Shown piece by piece: positions 61,309 to 64,000 of a DNA stretch of 64,000 bases (positions within the stretch are counted from its first letter, which is position 1; every line of letters begins with the position of its first letter). The stretch spans positions 1 to 64,000 of the forward strand of contig NZ_FUIA01000008.1 in the NCBI RefSeq assembly GCF_900163665.1, written 5' to 3'. A program made the translations under genes and the position numbers. The notes below the pieces were generated by a model, which saw only the letters and a program-made list of their open reading frames with translations, was not told the origin of the DNA and did not search any database. The stretch is from Frigoribacterium sp. JB110 (GTDB taxonomy: Bacteria; Actinomycetota; Actinomycetes; Actinomycetales; Microbacteriaceae).

Positions 61309-61950
61309 TCAGCGGCTCGTCTCGGCGTCGTCACCGTCGTCCGAGTCGACGTCGTCATCCGGATCCTCGTCGTCCAGATCTTCGTCGTCATCCGGCTCGT
61401 CATCGTCGCCCGCGTCGAGCTCGTCGATGTCGACGCCGTCGACGTCTCCGGCGTGCAGGATCGGCGAACCGTCCTCCGAGAAATCGTCTCCGTCGTCATC
61501 CGGGTCGGTCTCGTCGAACTCGTCGAAGGCCGTCTCGTCGTCGCCTTGTGCCTCAGCGCGGGCCGCCTCCTCTTCGGCCGCCGCGCGCTGCTGGGCCTGA
61601 TATTCCTTCAGGCGCACGGACCACGGCACCCATTCCGGCGCGATCAGCGCGTCGTCGCCTGGCAGCAGTTCGGCCTCGAGCACGGTCGGCTCCGCGTCCT
61701 GCACCACCGCAAGCGACACCGTCCAGTACCAACCGGGGTAGCCCAGCAGCCGGTTCTCGAACAGCAGCGAGACGACGCCGTCCTTCTCCGCCCTGTGGCC
61801 GGCGGGAACGCCGATCGACTCGGCAGGCGTGATCTCGCGCAGAGCGGCCAGCGCGAGGTCGTGCGCGGCGATGAGCCGGGCATCCGGCTCCGACATTTCG
61901 TCGTGCTGCGCGTCTGCGGCCTCGGCCGCCCCGTCCTGCGGCTCAGGCAT
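61309..61950 (-). CDS. DUF3027 domain-containing protein
   Basis: 213 aa. The N-terminal two-thirds (ARLIAAHDLALAALREI, LLFENRLLGYPGWYWTVSLAVV, AEWVPWSVRLKEY-type segment) is the DUF3027 domain; the last 70 residues are almost entirely Asp and Glu. Function unknown. Its start overlaps the cold-shock gene by 8 bp, a conserved actinobacterial pair. Confidence 0.88.
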   Translation of the reverse strand: MPEPQDGAAEAADAQHDEMSEPDARLIAAHDLALAALREITPAESIGVPAGHRAEKDGVVSLLFENRLLGYPGWYWTVSLAVVQDAEPTVLEAELLPGDDALIAPEWVPWSVRLKEYQAQQRAAAEEEAARAEAQGDDETAFDEFDETDPDDDGDDFSEDGSPILHAGDVDGVDIDELDAGDDDEPDDDEDLDDEDPDDDVDSDDGDDAETSR

Positions 61951-62326
61951 CGATCTCATCCGCGACCTTGCGCAGCACCTGGGCAGTCTTGCGGGCGTGG
62001 GCGTTCGACGGGTAGTGGCCGTGGCGCAGGTCCTCACCGACTCCGTCGAGCAGCTTCACCAGATCTTCGATGATCACGGCCATCTCCTCCGCGTTTTTGC
62101 GGGCCGGCTTCGCTCTGCTCGGCGCCTTCTCGAGATAGCGCACGGACAGCGCCTGCGGGCCCTTGCGCCCGTCAGCCATGCCGAAATCGACGCGCATCCC
62201 CGCCTTGGGTGCGTCGGCGCCGGCTGGCAGCGCTGAGACGTGCAGGAAGACATCCTGGCCATCCTCTGAGGAGATGAAGCCGAAGCCCTTCTCCTCGTCG
62301 TAGAACCTGACCTTGCCGGTGGGCAT
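61943..62326 (-). CDS. Cold-shock domain protein with C-terminal extension
   Basis: 127 aa. Residues 1-66 form a CspA-type OB fold with RNP1 KGFGFISSE and RNP2 VFLHVSAL. A further 60 residues (EEMAVIIEDLVKLLDGVGEDL, then RHGHYPSNAHARKTAQVLRK) form a helical extension. It binds single-stranded nucleic acid. The ATG at 62326 has GAGG at proper spacing; a GTG at 62332 is in frame. Confidence 0.9.
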   Translation of the reverse strand: MPTGKVRFYDEEKGFGFISSEDGQDVFLHVSALPAGADAPKAGMRVDFGMADGRKGPQALSVRYLEKAPSRAKPARKNAEEMAVIIEDLVKLLDGVGEDLRHGHYPSNAHARKTAQVLRKVADEIDA

Positions 62327-62445
62327 GGGCACCTCTTGAAGTACGAATCCAACATGCGGACAGGGCGGACCGCCCGTTCCCCCAGCCTACCCATCCGCAC
62401 CGTCGCCCGCGCCCGGATCGCACGGCCTGCCGTATCCTTGGGAAG

Positions 62446-62721
62446 GTGAGCAATCCGTCCTCAGCGCAGGAGCCGCCCGTCCGCGGGGTCGACCGCTTCC
62501 TGACCTTCGCATCGCTCGGAATCATCATCGTGTCCGTCGTGTGCTTCTTCGTCATCCTGATCGCCAGTGCCTCGGGGTTGAACGCAGCACAACTGGCCGA
62601 GGGGGCATGGCCGATCGTGTCGTGGTTCCCGATGATCGGCCTGCCCGTCGGCTTCGTGATGATGCTCACGCTCGTCATCATGACGATGATCCGGAAGGGC
62701 CGCGCGGCGAAGCGCCCGTAG
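62446..62721 (+). CDS. Small membrane protein, two TM segments
   Basis: 91 aa from GTG 62446 (GGGAAGG upstream). Hydrophobic stretches near residues 20-44 (FASLGIIIVSVVCFFVILIA) and 58-82, short basic tail. A conserved actinobacterial protein of unknown function, divergent from the cold-shock gene and followed by the helicase-associated gene. Confidence 0.85.
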   Translation: MSNPSSAQEPPVRGVDRFLTFASLGIIIVSVVCFFVILIASASGLNAAQLAEGAWPIVSWFPMIGLPVGFVMMLTLVIMTMIRKGRAAKRP

Positions 62722-62725
62722 CATC

Positions 62726-64000
62726 TTGACTGTCGTCAGCGCCGAAGCCAGGGTCCGCTCACTCGCGGAGCGGCTCAGCGTCGCGGGTGACGCTGAGATC
62801 GCCGCCCTGCTCTCGGCACGCGGTGTCTCCGCGCACGCATCGTGGCGCGACTGGTTCGACGCCGCTGACGCCCTGCTCTCCACCGATGCGGTCACCTCCG
62901 CTGTTCGTTCCCTCCCCCGTGATGTGCTGTGCGATCTCACGGAAGGCGCCGGCGGCGAGCGCCTCGGTCTCACCGACGCCGACGGACGACCGTACGCACC
63001 CGTGCTGACGGCGATTCCGGATGGCCTCACGCGCACGCCGACGTCGGCGCCGGTCGCGGCATCGCAGAATGCCGCAGCGCACGCCGCGGAGCGGGCCTTC
63101 ACCGGCATGTCGGCGATGGCAGAGGTGCTGCTCGACGGCATGCGCACGCCGATGCCCCGTGTCGGCGGCCGGCTCGGCGCGAACGAGCGCCGCAGACTCA
63201 CCCATGAGGGCATCGTCCGCGACCCAGATGAGGCGGACATCCTCGTTCAGGCCGCGGAGACGGCCGGCCTGATCCGCGCCGATGATCGGCGGTGGCTGGT
63301 CACCCCCGCCGGTGCGGAATGGACGAGAGCGGCCACGCCCCACCGGTGGGAGCATCTCGCGCTCGGTCTGCGCGAAGCGATTCCCGACGGCATCCGGCCG
63401 GTCTCCGGTGCATCCGGATGGGTCGACCCCGAGCTCTGGCCGGAGGCGTACCCGCTCGCGGCCGGCTGGCCGGAAGAGGCCGACCGCTGGCGCCGGATGT
63501 TCGAGCTCGCCGGTCTCATCGCCGCAGACGGTGAGCCGGCGTGGGCGCGACCGCTGCGCGAGGGTCGCGACGCCGATCCGTCGGCGCTGCTGGCACTTCT
63601 GCCGGCCGAGGTCGACCGGGTCTTCCTGCAGAACGATCTCACCGCCATCTCCCCTGGCACGCTCTCGCCCCCGCTCGACGTGCGGCTGCGCGCGATGGCC
63701 GTGCGCGAATCGCACGCGCAGGCATCGACCTACCGATTCACCGAGGGGTCCGTGTCCTCCGCCCTGGCCGCCGGCGAGACCGCTGAGTCGATCAGAGAGT
63801 TCCTCGGCGGGCTGTCGATCACGGGAGTGCCGCAGCCGTTGGCGTACCTGATCGATCGCACCGCTGGGCGGCACGGGCTGGTGCGGGTGTCGCTTGAGCC
63901 CGAAACGGGCCGCACGATCGTCTCCAGCCCCGACCATCACCTCGTCGCGACGATCGCCGTCGACCAATCGCTTCGCGCCGTCGGCCTCGTCGCGGACGGC
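62726..64000 (+). CDS. Helicase-associated domain protein (XPB/Ssl2-type, 5' part)
   Basis: 425 codons from TTG 62726, open to the window end. It has the repeated winged-helix-like pattern of the actinobacterial helicase-associated proteins: RRLTHEGIVRDPDEADILVQAAETAGLI, and a C-terminal Helicase_C_3-like region starting FLQNDLTAISPGTLSPPLDVRLR and STYRFTEGSVSSALAAGETAESI. In actinobacteria it is usually followed by an XPB-like DNA helicase. The start is 4 bp after the small TM gene. Confidence 0.85.
   Translation, partial: MTVVSAEARVRSLAERLSVAGDAEIAALLSARGVSAHASWRDWFDAADALLSTDAVTSAVRSLPRDVLCDLTEGAGGERLGLTDADGRPYAPVLTAIPDGLTRTPTSAPVAASQNAAAHAAERAFTGMSAMAEVLLDGMRTPMPRVGGRLGANERRRLTHEGIVRDPDEADILVQAAETAGLIRADDRRWLVTPAGAEWTRAATPHRWEHLALGLREAIPDGIRPVSGASGWVDPELWPEAYPLAAGWPEEADRWRRMFELAGLIAADGEPAWARPLREGRDADPSALLALLPAEVDRVFLQNDLTAISPGTLSPPLDVRLRAMAVRESHAQASTYRFTEGSVSSALAAGETAESIREFLGGLSITGVPQPLAYLIDRTAGRHGLVRVSLEPETGRTIVSSPDHHLVATIAVDQSLRAVGLVADG

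Overview
The window is 64 kb of high-GC actinobacterial chromosome. Gene content points to the Microbacteriaceae, most likely Microbacterium: a fused oxoglutarate decarboxylase/dehydrogenase (Kgd type), mycothiol-type SigR/RsrA, Lsr2, a GlpR-like divisome protein beside galU, DUF222/HNH and DUF3027 proteins, and an MTES_1575-type helicase/nuclease. These are family-level inferences; no database search was possible. Most of the window is dense, ordinary chromosome with short intergenic gaps, many 4-bp ATGA overlaps and strong GC-rich terminators.

Layout. 1-1.1 kb: a GNAT fragment and uracil-DNA glycosylase. 1.2-9.6 kb: the methionine pair metY and metX, separated by a six-gene minus-strand cluster (HAD hydrolase, PhnD, PhnC, two PhnE, RpiR regulator) and one unknown gene. 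9.7-17.7 kb: Fpg-like glycosylase, thiamine-binding protein, a GNAT-AAA ATPase fusion, NAD(P)H-hydrate dehydratase, an old yellow enzyme and two CNNM/CorC-type membrane proteins. 17.9-30.9 kb: kgd, an Eis-type acetyltransferase, NhaC antiporter, LLM oxidoreductase, sigR-rsrA, aroA-rsgA and a Gly/Ser-rich anchored protein. 31-35.4 kb: thrC and a three-gene ABC importer. 35.5-41.3 kb: trmL, a VOC/ArsR pair, a DUF222-HNH protein, a TetR/Ohr divergent pair and tRNA-Ala(CGC). 41.4-45.7 kb: glpR-like, rimJ-like, galU, 5-FCL, FmdB and mscL. 46-51.5 kb: a giant helicase-like protein whose Walker motifs are degenerate, an Ogt homologue lacking the catalytic Cys, a Tag homologue lacking most zinc ligands, and lsr2.

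51.5-57.3 kb is the accessory region. An ISL3-type element (inverted repeats at 51542 and 56019) carries an SDR oxidoreductase and a divergent TetR gene around a long perfect operator. Its transposase is split by an IS110-family element at 51669-53055. The 300-nt leader of that element holds four short guides matching both element ends and both halves of the site actually used, so a bridge RNA can be read directly from the sequence. A foreign-looking gene, a gene remnant and tRNA-Arg(CCT) follow.

57.4-64 kb returns to chromosome: an HNH protein, a possible small transcript, an M23 peptidase with a structured leader, a DtxR-family regulator with an iron box, serC, DUF3027, an extended cold-shock protein and a helicase-associated protein running off the end.

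Two copies of an unrecognised structured repeat lie at the 3' ends of minus-strand genes (15244-15344 and 45994-46082). They share a core but have different, self-complementary arms.
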